In this document: piece by piece, positions 1 to 7,294 of the stretch | Position numbering within the stretch: position 1 is the first letter of the stretch | Layout of the letters: every line of letters begins with the position of its first letter | DNA from: WHSW01 sp963722175 | GTDB lineage: Bacteria > Actinomycetota > Thermoleophilia > Solirubrobacterales > 70-9 | Assembly: GCA_963722175.1 (NCBI GenBank) | Contig: CAVRKA010000003.1 | Location: 310,001 to 374,000, forward strand | Length of the DNA stretch: 64,000 bases | Direction of reading: 5' to 3' | Notes under the pieces: model-generated | The model's input: the letters and a program-made list of their open reading frames with translations, nothing else | Told to the model about the DNA's origin: nothing | Database searches by the model: none | Position numbers and translations under genes: made by a program

Positions 1-106
1 CGGCGACGAGCGAGTCCGCCCGCAGGGCGGCAGCTTCTACGGCGGCTGGGTCACCGACGAGATCGAGGGCCCGTTCAAGGGCGAGCCCGGTACCGAGGGC
101 TGGTAG
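1..106 (+). CDS. C-terminal end of an unidentified protein (partial)
   Basis: Only the last 34 codons and the TAG stop lie in the window; the gene starts upstream of base 1. The visible residues include GGSFYGGWVTDEIEGPFKG and end EGW. The tail is glycine- and aromatic-rich and resembles the ends of small conserved actinobacterial proteins, but I cannot name the family with confidence. The gene converges with the GST-like gene and their ends overlap by 32 bp. Confidence 0.5.
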   Translation, partial: GDERVRPQGGSFYGGWVTDEIEGPFKGEPGTEGW

Positions 107-908
107 TCGCTCGGACCGCCGCTCGCTCGGGCACCGGCTTGCGGTGGCGGGCGAACATCTCCCCGATCCATACCCCTCCAGGGCGCTCCCGAAGCGGCCC
201 GAAGAACTCCTCGAGCTCCGGGTTGCCGTTAGGGATGATCCGCGGGCCCTCGGGCGGGTTGACGATCGGGTAGAGGAGCGCCGCCGCGGTCAGGTCGGCC
301 ACCGAGAACGAGTCGCCGACCAGGAACTCGCCGTTGCCATTCGCCTCGAGCTCGGCCTCGAGCCGATCGAGCGCCTCGACGACCTTGGCCTGTGCAGCCG
401 CGGCCTTGCCGTCGTCGGCGACCCGGAAGCGCAGCTGGGTGTAGACGGAGCCGAAGCGACCGGCCGCGGCCCGCGCGAAATCCCGGTCGCGCACGGCTGG
501 CGGGATCATCGTGTAGCCGAGCTGCTCCATCCGCTCGCGGTCGGTGCGCAGCACGTGCCAGACCAGTAGACGGATCTGCGGGCCGAGCTCCTCGTCGAAG
601 AAGTCCTCGATCTCGAGCGCCCGGCGGCGTTCGGCGGGGTTCTCGGGGTAAAGCCGGCGATCCGGCCGGCGCTGCTCGAGCGCCGCGATGATCGCGGTCG
701 AGTCGCCGATGTTGCGACCGTCGAGCGTCAGGACCGGGAAGGTCATGTGGGCCCCGCGGGTCAGCCACAGCGCGTAGGCGATGTGCGCGCCGGGGACCGG
801 CGACTTGCGGTCGTGGTCGATGCCCTTGTGGGCGAGCGCCCAGCGCGCCTTCTCGCTGTAGTGCGAGACGGGGATGTGCCAGAGCAGTGGCTTCGTTCGT
901 TCGCTCAT
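75..908 (-). CDS. Glutathione S-transferase-like protein
   Basis: This 277-aa protein starts at an ATG (906-908). It begins MSERTKPLLWHIPVSHYSEKA, a thioredoxin-fold GST N-terminus: the SHYSEKARW stretch is where GSTs carry the catalytic Ser/Tyr/Cys, and TFPVLTLDG then IGDSTAI give the cis-Pro and the Ser that bind the glutathione gamma-glutamyl group. A helical C-terminal domain follows (FLVGDSFSVADLTAAAL is typical). The substrate is unknown; high-GC actinobacteria usually lack glutathione, so another thiol or a non-catalytic role is possible. The start codon overlaps the stop of the upstream gene (ATGA), suggesting translational coupling. Confidence 0.82.
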   Translation of the reverse strand: MSERTKPLLWHIPVSHYSEKARWALAHKGIDHDRKSPVPGAHIAYALWLTRGAHMTFPVLTLDGRNIGDSTAIIAALEQRRPDRRLYPENPAERRRALEIEDFFDEELGPQIRLLVWHVLRTDRERMEQLGYTMIPPAVRDRDFARAAAGRFGSVYTQLRFRVADDGKAAAAQAKVVEALDRLEAELEANGNGEFLVGDSFSVADLTAAALLYPIVNPPEGPRIIPNGNPELEEFFGPLRERPGGVWIGEMFARHRKPVPERAAVRATTSPRYRARP

Positions 909-1636
909 CGAACCTCGATCTCGGAGAGTTGCAGAGATACCAGCGTCGGGAACGGCAGCGGCCGGTTGCCCGGGCCGACCGGGCGCACCCAGCGCCGGGT
1001 CGGGAAGACGAGGCCGTCGACCTCCGCGTGGTCGGCGCACATGTGCGCCGCCCGGGCCCAGCCGCCGACAACCTCGGCGGTGTAGTCGTGGCGGCGCAGC
1101 CGCAGGTCGGAGTCGTAGTAGAAGAGCTGGCGCTCGGAGTGGGTGTCGATCTGCTCCGGGAAGTGCGCCTCGAGCCGGCGCCAGGTCTCGCCGCCCTTCG
1201 AGCGCCAGGGCTCGATCTCGTGCACGCGAACGTCGTCGCGGGCGAGCAGGAAGGGCACGCTGAGGTAGTTCCACCAGGCGTAGCCGGCGAAGTAGATCGA
1301 GTCGAGCGCGTCCCAGCGGAGGTTGCGGCGCAGTCCGCTGCGGCCGAAGAACAGCTCCCGCGGATGCTCGCGAGACTCGAGCACCTCACCGTCGAGAGTC
1401 TCTACCCGGACCGCTCCGTGGTCGTACACGGCACGCTGGCCGTCGCGCGGAAAGGGCGTCGCCGAGCCGACCGGCTCGGCGCCCGCGACCTCGAGCCGCA
1501 CGTCGCGAAAGGCGTTGCCCGGCACTCGGGTGCGGATCAGCAGGCCGCCGGAGCGAACCCGGCCGCGGATCGCACGCACCGCCGCCCATCGCTCGATCCC
1601 GCCGTGCGCCTCGATCGCCTCGTCGAGCAGGGTCAC
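905..1636 (-). CDS. Conserved hypothetical protein, coupled to the GST-like gene
   Basis: This 243-aa protein starts at a GTG. No signal peptide or membrane segment is visible. The sequence is rich in Trp, Arg and alternating beta-type stretches and ends with VFPTRRWVRP then LVSLQLSEIEVR, a pattern seen in uncharacterised single-domain proteins that may adopt a LolA-like beta-sheet fold; that is only a guess. It sits 16 bp after fakA and overlaps the GST-like start by 4 bp, so the two are probably co-expressed. Function unknown. Confidence 0.65.
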   Translation of the reverse strand: MTLLDEAIEAHGGIERWAAVRAIRGRVRSGGLLIRTRVPGNAFRDVRLEVAGAEPVGSATPFPRDGQRAVYDHGAVRVETLDGEVLESREHPRELFFGRSGLRRNLRWDALDSIYFAGYAWWNYLSVPFLLARDDVRVHEIEPWRSKGGETWRRLEAHFPEQIDTHSERQLFYYDSDLRLRRHDYTAEVVGGWARAAHMCADHAEVDGLVFPTRRWVRPVGPGNRPLPFPTLVSLQLSEIEVR

Positions 1637-1652
1637 CGGCCCGCCGTCTCCA

Positions 1653-3290
1653 TTACTGCGTGGCGATCAGCCACGAGTAGTTCGCGGTGCCGCCTCGCTG
1701 CAGCTCGAGCTCGGCGCCGTTGGGAAGCTCGAGCTCGAGCTCGGCAAGCGGTACCGGGGCCTCGGCCCCCTCGATCACGGTGACGAGCTCGGCCCCGTCG
1801 GCGAGCGCCGCGATCGTCGCGATCAGGGTTGAGCCGGCCCCGCCCCAGGCGACCAGCTCGCCATTGGCGAAACCGACCGAGTCGCCACGACGAAAGCGGC
1901 CGTCGGCGTCGTCGCGGGCCGCGGGGGCGACCGCGCCCACACGGATCGTCGCCAGCCCGCCGCGCAGGCGCTCGGCGTTCGCGTCCGCGTCCTCGTCGGG
2001 GTCGAACTCGACCAGCGCCGCGAGCGCCGCCTGCTGCGACTCGGAGGCGACGACGACCACCTTGCGATCCGACTTGGCGGCCAGCCGCGCCGCCTCCTCG
2101 GCGGTCATCAGCACGTTGCCGCTGTTCGGCAGCACGACGACCTCGTCGGCGGGACAAGCCTCGATCCCGGTCAACAGGTCCTTGGTCGGCGGGTTGAGCG
2201 TCGGGCCGCCGTCGACGACCGTGGCGCCGAGGCCCCGGAACAGGGACCGCATCCCGTCGCCGCTGGCGACCGCGACCACGCCGGAGCGGCCCGACGCGAG
2301 CCGGGCCCGCTGGTCGGCGACCTGCTCATGCATGTCGGCGATGTCCTCGTGCGTGACGTCGCCGGCCCCGGTGAACAGCGCCTTCGCCGCGTCGGGGTCG
2401 TCGGTGTGGACGTGGACCTTGATCGTCGCCTCGTCCCCGACCACGAGCACCGAGTTCCCGAGCCCCTCGAGCCCGGCGACGAACGACTCGCCCTCCAGCC
2501 CGACGCCGGTGACGATGAAGTTGGTGCAGTAGCGGAACTCGGAGTCGGCGTGGTGGACCTGGTCCAGCCTGGCCGCGGCGTAGTGCGGGATCTCGGGCAG
2601 CTGGAGCTGCTCGCCGGCAAGCCCGGCGATCATCCCGCGGATGATCACGACGAGCCCGAGCGCTCCGGCGTCGACGACCCCGGCCTCGGCGAGCACGTCG
2701 AGCTGCTCGGGCGTGTGGCGAACCGCCTCCTCGCCGGCGAACAGCGCGACAGCCATCATCTCGGCGAGCATCGCGTTCTGCTCGTCCGCCGTCGCCTCGG
2801 GCGAGAGCCGCTGCTGCTCCCACTGAGCGCGGCGCTCGGCGACGGCCTCGGCCATGCATCGGATCACCGTCAGCATCGTGCCCTCGGCGGGCTCGCGGAC
2901 GGAGGCGTAGGCGCGGTCGGCGGCGTTCGTGAGTGCCGCCTCGATCAGCTCGGGGTCGATCAGCCGGCCCGGCGGGGTCGCCACCTTCTCGGCGGCGCCG
3001 CGGACGATCTGGCTCAGGATCACGCCGGAATTGCCGCGGGCGCCCATCAGCGCCGCGCGCGCGACCTCGCGAACGATCTCCGGCCGCCGCGGATCGCCGT
3101 TCGCCGAATCGCGCTCGAGCTGGTCGAGCTCGTCGAGCACGTGGCGCATCGTCAGCGCCATGTTGTCGCCGGTGTCGCCGTCGGCGACGGGGAAGACGTT
3201 GAGGTCGTTGATCTCCTCGCGCCGCTCCTCGAGGTGGGCGAGAGCCACGCCGACGACCTTGCGGAAGCGAACGATCGATGAGTCCGGCAC
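1653..3290 (-). CDS. fakA: FakA/YloV-family protein (DhaL-type kinase domain plus DegV-like region)
   Basis: This 545-aa protein matches the DAK2 domain fusion family (B. subtilis YloV, S. aureus FakA), which phosphorylates fatty acids held by a FakB/DegV partner. The N-terminal DhaL domain has NVFPVADGDTGDNM at residues 31-44, with the Asp residues expected to bind the two Mg ions, and GARGNSGVILSQI near residue 90. The rest is the long FakA middle and C-terminal region, with length normal for the family. I chose GTG 3290 because the longer reading frame upstream only translates a dispersed repeat; GTG 3311 is also possible. It lies downstream of rpmB, as in many Gram-positive genomes. No fakB is visible here. 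Confidence 0.88.
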   Translation of the reverse strand: MPDSSIVRFRKVVGVALAHLEERREEINDLNVFPVADGDTGDNMALTMRHVLDELDQLERDSANGDPRRPEIVREVARAALMGARGNSGVILSQIVRGAAEKVATPPGRLIDPELIEAALTNAADRAYASVREPAEGTMLTVIRCMAEAVAERRAQWEQQRLSPEATADEQNAMLAEMMAVALFAGEEAVRHTPEQLDVLAEAGVVDAGALGLVVIIRGMIAGLAGEQLQLPEIPHYAAARLDQVHHADSEFRYCTNFIVTGVGLEGESFVAGLEGLGNSVLVVGDEATIKVHVHTDDPDAAKALFTGAGDVTHEDIADMHEQVADQRARLASGRSGVVAVASGDGMRSLFRGLGATVVDGGPTLNPPTKDLLTGIEACPADEVVVLPNSGNVLMTAEEAARLAAKSDRKVVVVASESQQAALAALVEFDPDEDADANAERLRGGLATIRVGAVAPAARDDADGRFRRGDSVGFANGELVAWGGAGSTLIATIAALADGAELVTVIEGAEAPVPLAELELELPNGAELELQRGGTANYSWLIATQ

Positions 3291-3335
3291 GGCGCGGGAG
3301 CCTACTCCCACTGTCAGATCGTGAGCGTCGAAGGC

Positions 3336-3431
3336 CCGCCCCGCACGCCCGGACGCGGGAGCAGAAGAGGAAGTCCGCGGCGTAGCCGCGGACAATTGAT
3401 TCGAGCGGGAGCGGAGGACGTGGCGGGAGTT
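3336..3431 (+). repeat. GCGAAGC-family palindromic repeat, long variant (locus A)
   Basis: This intergenic element lies between the rpmB stop and the fakA start. Its left arm reads CCCGCACGCCC and its right arm GGACGTGGCGGG; between them is an approximately 66-bp insert instead of the short GCGAAGC tip. The insert carries a perfect nested hairpin (3373-3393: 9-bp stem GTCCGCGGC around a GTA loop). A near-identical copy is at 48336-48424. It could act as an attenuator or mRNA-processing signal between rpmB and fakA (inference). Confidence 0.85.
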
Positions 3432-3434
3432 GTT

Positions 3435-3626
3435 CTAGGCGTGCTTGATGACCCGCTCGGCCTTCAGGCAGCGGGTGCAGACGTACACGCGGCGGGGTCG
3501 GCCGTCGTCGTCGATCCTCACCTTCTGGAGGTTCGGGTTGAAGCGCCGCCTGGTGGCGACCATCGAGTGGCTGCGCGAGTTCCCGAACGCCGGACCCTTG
3601 CCGCAGCTGAAGCAGACCTTGGCCAT
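3435..3626 (-). CDS. rpmB: 50S ribosomal protein L28, zinc-binding form
   Basis: This 63-aa protein begins MAKVCFSCGKGPAFGNSRSHS, the L28 signature, and has the full family length. Cys5/Cys8 and Cys50/Cys53 form two CxxC pairs, so this is the C+ zinc-coordinating type; paralogues lacking the cysteines are known in actinobacteria that respond to zinc starvation. It binds the large ribosomal subunit. It lies 21 bp after the ribH stop, and a possible -10 (TACCAT) sits just before its ATG, so it may have its own promoter as well as riboflavin-operon readthrough. Confidence 0.96.
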   Translation of the reverse strand: MAKVCFSCGKGPAFGNSRSHSMVATRRRFNPNLQKVRIDDDGRPRRVYVCTRCLKAERVIKHA

Positions 3627-3647
3627 CGGATGCGTGATGGTAGCGAG

Positions 3648-4169
3648 CTACGAGCCGACCGAGGCGCGGAGCTCGGCGGCGGCGAGCACCGCCTCGGCCG
3701 CATGGCGGCCCTGGTCGCGCTTGTCGCCGCCGGCGCGCGCCTCGGCCTGCTCGCGGGTGTCGCAGGTGATCACCCCGAAAGCGCAGGGGACGCCGGTCGA
3801 AAGCTGGACGTCCTGGATCCCCCGCGCGGCCTCCGAGCAGACGTAGTCGTAGTGGTCGGTCTCGCCGCGGATCACGACCCCGAGGCACGCGACCCCGGCG
3901 AACCGCCCGCTCTCCGCGCACAGCTTCGCCGCGAACGGGAGCTCGAACGCCCCCGGAACCTCGTAGGTCTGGATCGAGGCAGCGCCGACGCCGTGCTCGA
4001 CGAACGCCTCGGTGGCCCCGTTCACGAGCCGCTCGGCGAGGTCCTCATAGAAGACCGCGACGACTACTGCGTAGTCGCCGCTCAAATGCCCGCCCACCTC
4101 CTCGGCTTCGCCGGAACCAATGCCTGCCGGCTGCTCCGCTTCGCGTCCGCTGCCGTCAGGGTCGGTCAA
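3648..4169 (-). CDS. ribH: 6,7-dimethyl-8-ribityllumazine synthase
   Basis: RibH condenses 3,4-dihydroxy-2-butanone 4-phosphate with the ribitylamino-pyrimidine to give lumazine, the penultimate step of riboflavin synthesis. The core runs from DYAVVVAVFYEDL through YEVPGAFELPFAAK and GVVIRGETDHYDYVC, all family signatures; His in TDHYDY is the usual acid-base residue. The longest frame (173 aa) starts at TTG 4169, overlapping ribBA by 14 bp, and its first 30 residues are encoded by two repeat units (4088-4160). A start inside the repeat (for example the TTG just before SGDY, preceded by GAGGAGG) would give a normal-length protein, so the true N-terminus is uncertain. Confidence 0.92.
   Translation of the reverse strand: MTDPDGSGREAEQPAGIGSGEAEEVGGHLSGDYAVVVAVFYEDLAERLVNGATEAFVEHGVGAASIQTYEVPGAFELPFAAKLCAESGRFAGVACLGVVIRGETDHYDYVCSEAARGIQDVQLSTGVPCAFGVITCDTREQAEARAGGDKRDQGRHAAEAVLAAAELRASVGS
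4088..4160 (-). repeat. GCGAAGC-family palindromic repeats, two adjacent units (locus B)
   Basis: Two units lie side by side at the ribBA/ribH junction. Unit 1 (4088-4116) is a partial type-1 unit with the GGCGAAGCC tip (read on the minus strand) and only one arm. Unit 2 (4122-4160) is type 2: arm CCTGCCGGC, 19-nt core TGCTCCGCTTCGCGTCCGC, then arm GCCGTCAGG, which pairs with the first arm except at one position. They cover the first codons of the longest ribH frame and end two bases inside the ribBA stop region. Confidence 0.85.
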
Positions 4170-5478
4170 GGTCCTCCTCGTGCTCGTCGTGGATCAGCTC
4201 CTCGTCGAACGGCAGGCCCTGGTGGTGGAGGACGTGACCCATCTTGTCGCGCTTCGCGTTCAGGTATTCCTCGTTGTGCGGGTTGGGGACCGACTGGATC
4301 GGGACCTGCTCGGCGACCGAGAGGCCGTACCCCTCGAGCCCGTGGATCTTCTTCGGGTTATTGGTGAGGATGCGAATGCTGGTCAGCCCGAGGTCGACGA
4401 GGATCTGGGCGCCGATCCCGTAGTCGCGCAGGTCTGCGGGCAGGCCGAGCTTGAGGTTGGCGTCGACCGTGTCGAGCCCCTCCTCCTGGAGCTTGTAGGC
4501 GCGCAGCTTGTTGAGCAGCCCGATCCCGCGCCCCTCCTGGGAGAGGTAGAGGAGCACGCCGCTGCCCTGGCGCTCGATCATCGCCATCGCCGCCTCGAGC
4601 TGCTCGCCGCAATCGCAGCGCAGCGAGTGGAAGACGTCGCCGGTCAGGCACTCGGAGTGCACGCGGACGAGCACGTCGTCGGCGCCGGCGACGTTGCCCT
4701 TGACCATCGCCACGTGGTGCTTCTCGTCGAGCAGCGAGCGGTAGCCGACCGCGGTGAACTCCCCGAACGCCGTCGGCAGCTTGGTGGCGACGACGCGCTC
4801 GACCAGCCGCTCGGTCCGCCGCCGGTAGGCGATCAGGTCGGCGACCGTGATCATCTTCAGCCCATGCCGCTCGCAGTACGGGACGAGGTCCGGCACCCGG
4901 GCCATCGTCCCGTCGTCGTTCATGATCTCGCAGATCACCCCGGCCGAGTTCAGCCCGGCGAGCCGGGCGAGGTCGACCGCCGCCTCGGTCTGACCGGCGC
5001 GCTCCAGAACCCCGCCGTCCTTGGCTCGCAGCGGGAACACGTGCCCCGGCTGAACCAGTGACTCCGGCGTCGAGCGCGCGTCGATCGCGACCTGGATCGT
5101 GTGCGCGCGGTCGGCGGCCGAGATCCCTGTGGTGACCCCCTCACGCGCCTCGACCGAGACGGTGAACGCGGTCTGCAGCGGCGCCTCGTTCTTGGCCGCC
5201 ATCAGGTTGAGGCCGAGCTCGTCGCAGCGCTCGCCGGTCAGCGTCAGGCAGATCAGCCCCCTGCCTTCCTTCGCCATGAAATTGATCGCTTCCGGGGTCG
5301 CGAACTGGGCGGCCATCGTCAGGTCGCCCTCGTTCTCGCGCGTCTCGTCGTCGCAGACGACCACCATCCGCCCCCGGCGGATGTCATCGATCGCCTCCTC
5401 GATCGTCGAAAAAACTCCTGTCGCCTGCTCCGCTTCGCGTCCGCTGGCGCCAGGGTTCGATGCAATGCGCTCCGACAT
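4156..5478 (-). CDS. ribBA: Bifunctional 3,4-dihydroxy-2-butanone-4-phosphate synthase / GTP cyclohydrolase II
   Basis: This 440-aa enzyme supplies both precursors of riboflavin. The RibB domain (about residues 22-225) has DDETRENEGDLTMAA, the Mg/ribulose-5-phosphate loop, and THSITTGISAADR-like GVTTGISAADRAHTI. The RibA domain (about 226-430) has SECLTGDVFHSLRCDCGEQL with the zinc cysteines and YLSQEGRGIGLLNK. The start is ATG 5478 (TGATG overlap with the ribE stop), since no start codon exists between the repeat and FSTIEEAIDD. Residues 6-20 (including GASGREAEQATG) are therefore encoded by palindromic repeat C, an insertion just before the conserved N-terminus. Confidence 0.95.
   Translation of the reverse strand: MSERIASNPGASGREAEQATGVFSTIEEAIDDIRRGRMVVVCDDETRENEGDLTMAAQFATPEAINFMAKEGRGLICLTLTGERCDELGLNLMAAKNEAPLQTAFTVSVEAREGVTTGISAADRAHTIQVAIDARSTPESLVQPGHVFPLRAKDGGVLERAGQTEAAVDLARLAGLNSAGVICEIMNDDGTMARVPDLVPYCERHGLKMITVADLIAYRRRTERLVERVVATKLPTAFGEFTAVGYRSLLDEKHHVAMVKGNVAGADDVLVRVHSECLTGDVFHSLRCDCGEQLEAAMAMIERQGSGVLLYLSQEGRGIGLLNKLRAYKLQEEGLDTVDANLKLGLPADLRDYGIGAQILVDLGLTSIRILTNNPKKIHGLEGYGLSVAEQVPIQSVPNPHNEEYLNAKRDKMGHVLHHQGLPFDEELIHDEHEEDLDRP
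5417..5454 (-). repeat. GCGAAGC-family palindromic repeat, type 2 (locus C), inside ribBA
   Basis: Arm CCTGTCGCC (5417-5425), core TGCTCCGCTTCGCGTCCGC, a T, then arm GGCGCCAGG (5446-5454). The arms pair over 8 of 9 positions. The unit is read in frame as part of the RibBA N-terminus. Confidence 0.88.
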
Positions 5479-6080
5479 CAATCGCTCTCTTTCATCTTGA
5501 AGCCTAGAAGCCGTTCGACGTAGCGGGCGACGACATCGAGCTCCAGGTTTACCCGGGCGCCGTCTTGCAAACCGCCGAGCGTGGTCCGCTCGAGGGTCTC
5601 GGGAATCAGCGAGACCTCGAACCAGTCCTCGTCCAGCGCGGCGACCGTCAGGCTCACGCCGGCGACGGTCACGGACCCGTGCTCGACCAGGTAGCGCTCG
5701 AGGCCGTCAGGGACGCCGACCCGCACCCGGCGCGCGAAGCCGTCGTCGGACACCGAGCGGACCTCGCCGACCCCGTCGACGTGGCCCTGGACGATGTGGC
5801 CGCCGAGCGGGTCTCCGGCCTTCAGCGCCGGCTCCAGATTCACGCGCGAGCCCGGTTCGAGGGCGCCGAGGGTCGTCAAGGACAGCGTCTGGTTCATCAC
5901 GTCGGCCCCGAAGGCGTCGCCCTCCAGCGTGGTCGCCGTGAGGCAGACGCCCTCGACCGAGACCGAGTCGCCCTGGCGCAGCTCGTCCGCGAAGCTCGAT
6001 CCGATCGCGAGCCGGGTCCCGGCCTCGCCGGCGTAGATCGCCTGGACGACGCCCACCTCTTCGACGATCCCGGTGAACAT
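5478..6080 (-). CDS. ribE: Riboflavin synthase alpha subunit
   Basis: This 200-aa protein starts MFTGIVEEVGVV, the canonical riboflavin synthase N-terminus, and has two homologous lumazine-binding barrels: the first with SVEGVCLTATTL and the second with GSVTVAGVSLTVAAL. The bridging GGHIVQGHVDGVGEV contains the conserved His residues of the active site. It dismutates two lumazines to riboflavin and the pyrimidine substrate. Its stop overlaps the ribBA ATG by 1 bp (TGATG) and it follows ribD by 7 bp, so ribD-ribE-ribBA-ribH form an operon. Confidence 0.97.
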   Translation of the reverse strand: MFTGIVEEVGVVQAIYAGEAGTRLAIGSSFADELRQGDSVSVEGVCLTATTLEGDAFGADVMNQTLSLTTLGALEPGSRVNLEPALKAGDPLGGHIVQGHVDGVGEVRSVSDDGFARRVRVGVPDGLERYLVEHGSVTVAGVSLTVAALDEDWFEVSLIPETLERTTLGGLQDGARVNLELDVVARYVERLLGFKMKESD

Positions 6081-6087
6081 CAGCCGC

Positions 6088-7215
6088 TCACCACTCCCTC
6101 AGGCGGGCGCGGGCGAGCATGTCCTCGCCGCTTCGCTCCCACTCGACGGTGAGCGGCTCGATGGCGTCGGCGACGCGCTCGAACCCGGTGCCGCGGGCGA
6201 GCGGCAGGCCCGCGCCGAGCACCGTCGGCGCAACGAAGACGCACAGCGCGTCGACCTCGCCGGCCGCGAGCAGGGAGCCGGCGAGCTCGGCGCCACCCTC
6301 CACCAGCAGCGAGGTGACTCCCCGGCGGCCGAGCTCGGCGAGCGCGTCGGCGAGCCGCCGATCGCGGTCACCGGCGAGCTCGATCACCTCGGCGCCGGCG
6401 TCCCGCAGGGCCGCGGTACGCGCGTCGTCGGCCCTCGCCTCGACGAACACGTAGAGCGGCGCCTGATCAATCGAGCGGACGAGCGCCGAGTCCACGGGCA
6501 GCCGCGCCGATGAGTCGAAGACCACGCGGGCGGGCTGGCGGACTTCGGCAATGTCGAGGTCACGAGCGGTCAACAGCGGGTCGTCGGCGAGCGCGGTGCC
6601 GATCCCGACCGCGACGGCGTCGGACTCGGCGCGCCAGCGGTGGACCAGCTCCCGGCTCTGCGGCCCCGAGATCCAGCGGGAGTCGCCGGCCGGCGTCGCG
6701 GTGAACCCGTCGAGGCTGATCGCCGACTTCAGGGTCACGAGCGGCAGGCCGGTGCGGGCATGCTTGCGGAACGGCTGCACCAGCAGGCGGGCGGCGGCGG
6801 CTTCGGCGCCGTCGACGAACTCGACCTCGACCCCGTCGTCGCGGAGGATCCCGGGGCCGAGGCCGGAGGCCTTCTCGCTCGGGTCGTCGCAGCCGATCAC
6901 GACCCGTCCGATGCCGGCCGCGAGGATCGCCTCCGTGCAGGGCGGCTGGCGGCCGTGATGGGCGCACGGCTCGAGCGTGACGTAGATCGTCGCCCCTGCC
7001 GGGTCGTTGCCGCGCTCGCGGCAGTCGGCGAGCGCCGCAACCTCGGCGTGGACGTGGCCGAGCTCGGCGTGAAAGCCCTCGCCGAGCGTCTCGCCGTCGC
7101 GGACGATCACCGCGCCGACCAGCGGGTTGGGGCTCACCCGGCCGCGACCGCCCTCGGCAAGCTCCAGGGCCCGCCGCAGATCGGCCCGATCCTCGTCAGT
7201 GGCGACGAAAGTCAT
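6088..7215 (-). CDS. ribD: Bifunctional pyrimidine deaminase/reductase RibD
   Basis: This 375-aa protein catalyses the second and third steps of the pyrimidine branch of riboflavin synthesis. The N-terminal deaminase (residues 1-145) has the zinc motif HAE and PCAHHGRQPPC. The C-terminal NADPH-dependent reductase contains LKSAISLDG, SRWISGPQSREL and LLVEGGAELAGSLL. The start is ATG 7215 with AGGAGG about 9 nt upstream. It is the first gene of the rib operon; the 79-bp upstream gap has a palindrome (7232-7247) and no room for an FMN riboswitch. Confidence 0.96.
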   Translation of the reverse strand: MTFVATDEDRADLRRALELAEGGRGRVSPNPLVGAVIVRDGETLGEGFHAELGHVHAEVAALADCRERGNDPAGATIYVTLEPCAHHGRQPPCTEAILAAGIGRVVIGCDDPSEKASGLGPGILRDDGVEVEFVDGAEAAAARLLVQPFRKHARTGLPLVTLKSAISLDGFTATPAGDSRWISGPQSRELVHRWRAESDAVAVGIGTALADDPLLTARDLDIAEVRQPARVVFDSSARLPVDSALVRSIDQAPLYVFVEARADDARTAALRDAGAEVIELAGDRDRRLADALAELGRRGVTSLLVEGGAELAGSLLAAGEVDALCVFVAPTVLGAGLPLARGTGFERVADAIEPLTVEWERSGEDMLARARLREW

Positions 7216-7231
7216 CCTGCTGGCCTCCTGA

Positions 7232-7247
7232 TTGACTGGTCAGTCAA
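7232..7247. promoter_or_regulatory. Candidate operator: TTGACTG/CAGTCAA inverted repeat
   Basis: A perfect 7-bp inverted repeat (TTGACTG, GT spacer, CAGTCAA) lies between the divergent ribD and flippase genes. Its size and symmetry resemble TetR-family operators. It is 16 bp upstream of the ribD ATG, overlapping the region where RNA polymerase would bind. The regulator is not in the window and the function is inferred. Confidence 0.4.
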
Positions 7248-7294
7248 CCGCAGTGTACCTCGATCGTCGCCCCCTCCGGGTAGCGTGCGCGGGG

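Noticed and set aside
3291..3395. N-terminal extension of FakA to 580 residues
   Set aside because: The added 35 residues are a translation of repeat A and the gap; family proteins begin close to the DhaL domain.
6105..6140. Possible further GCGAAGC repeat unit at the ribD 3' end (GGAGCGAAGCGGCGAGGAC)
   Set aside because: The codons read WERSGEDMLARARL, a normal RibD C-terminus, and no paired arms flank it.
7216..7294. FMN riboswitch before ribD
   Set aside because: The gap is 79 bp and contains none of the conserved FMN-box segments.
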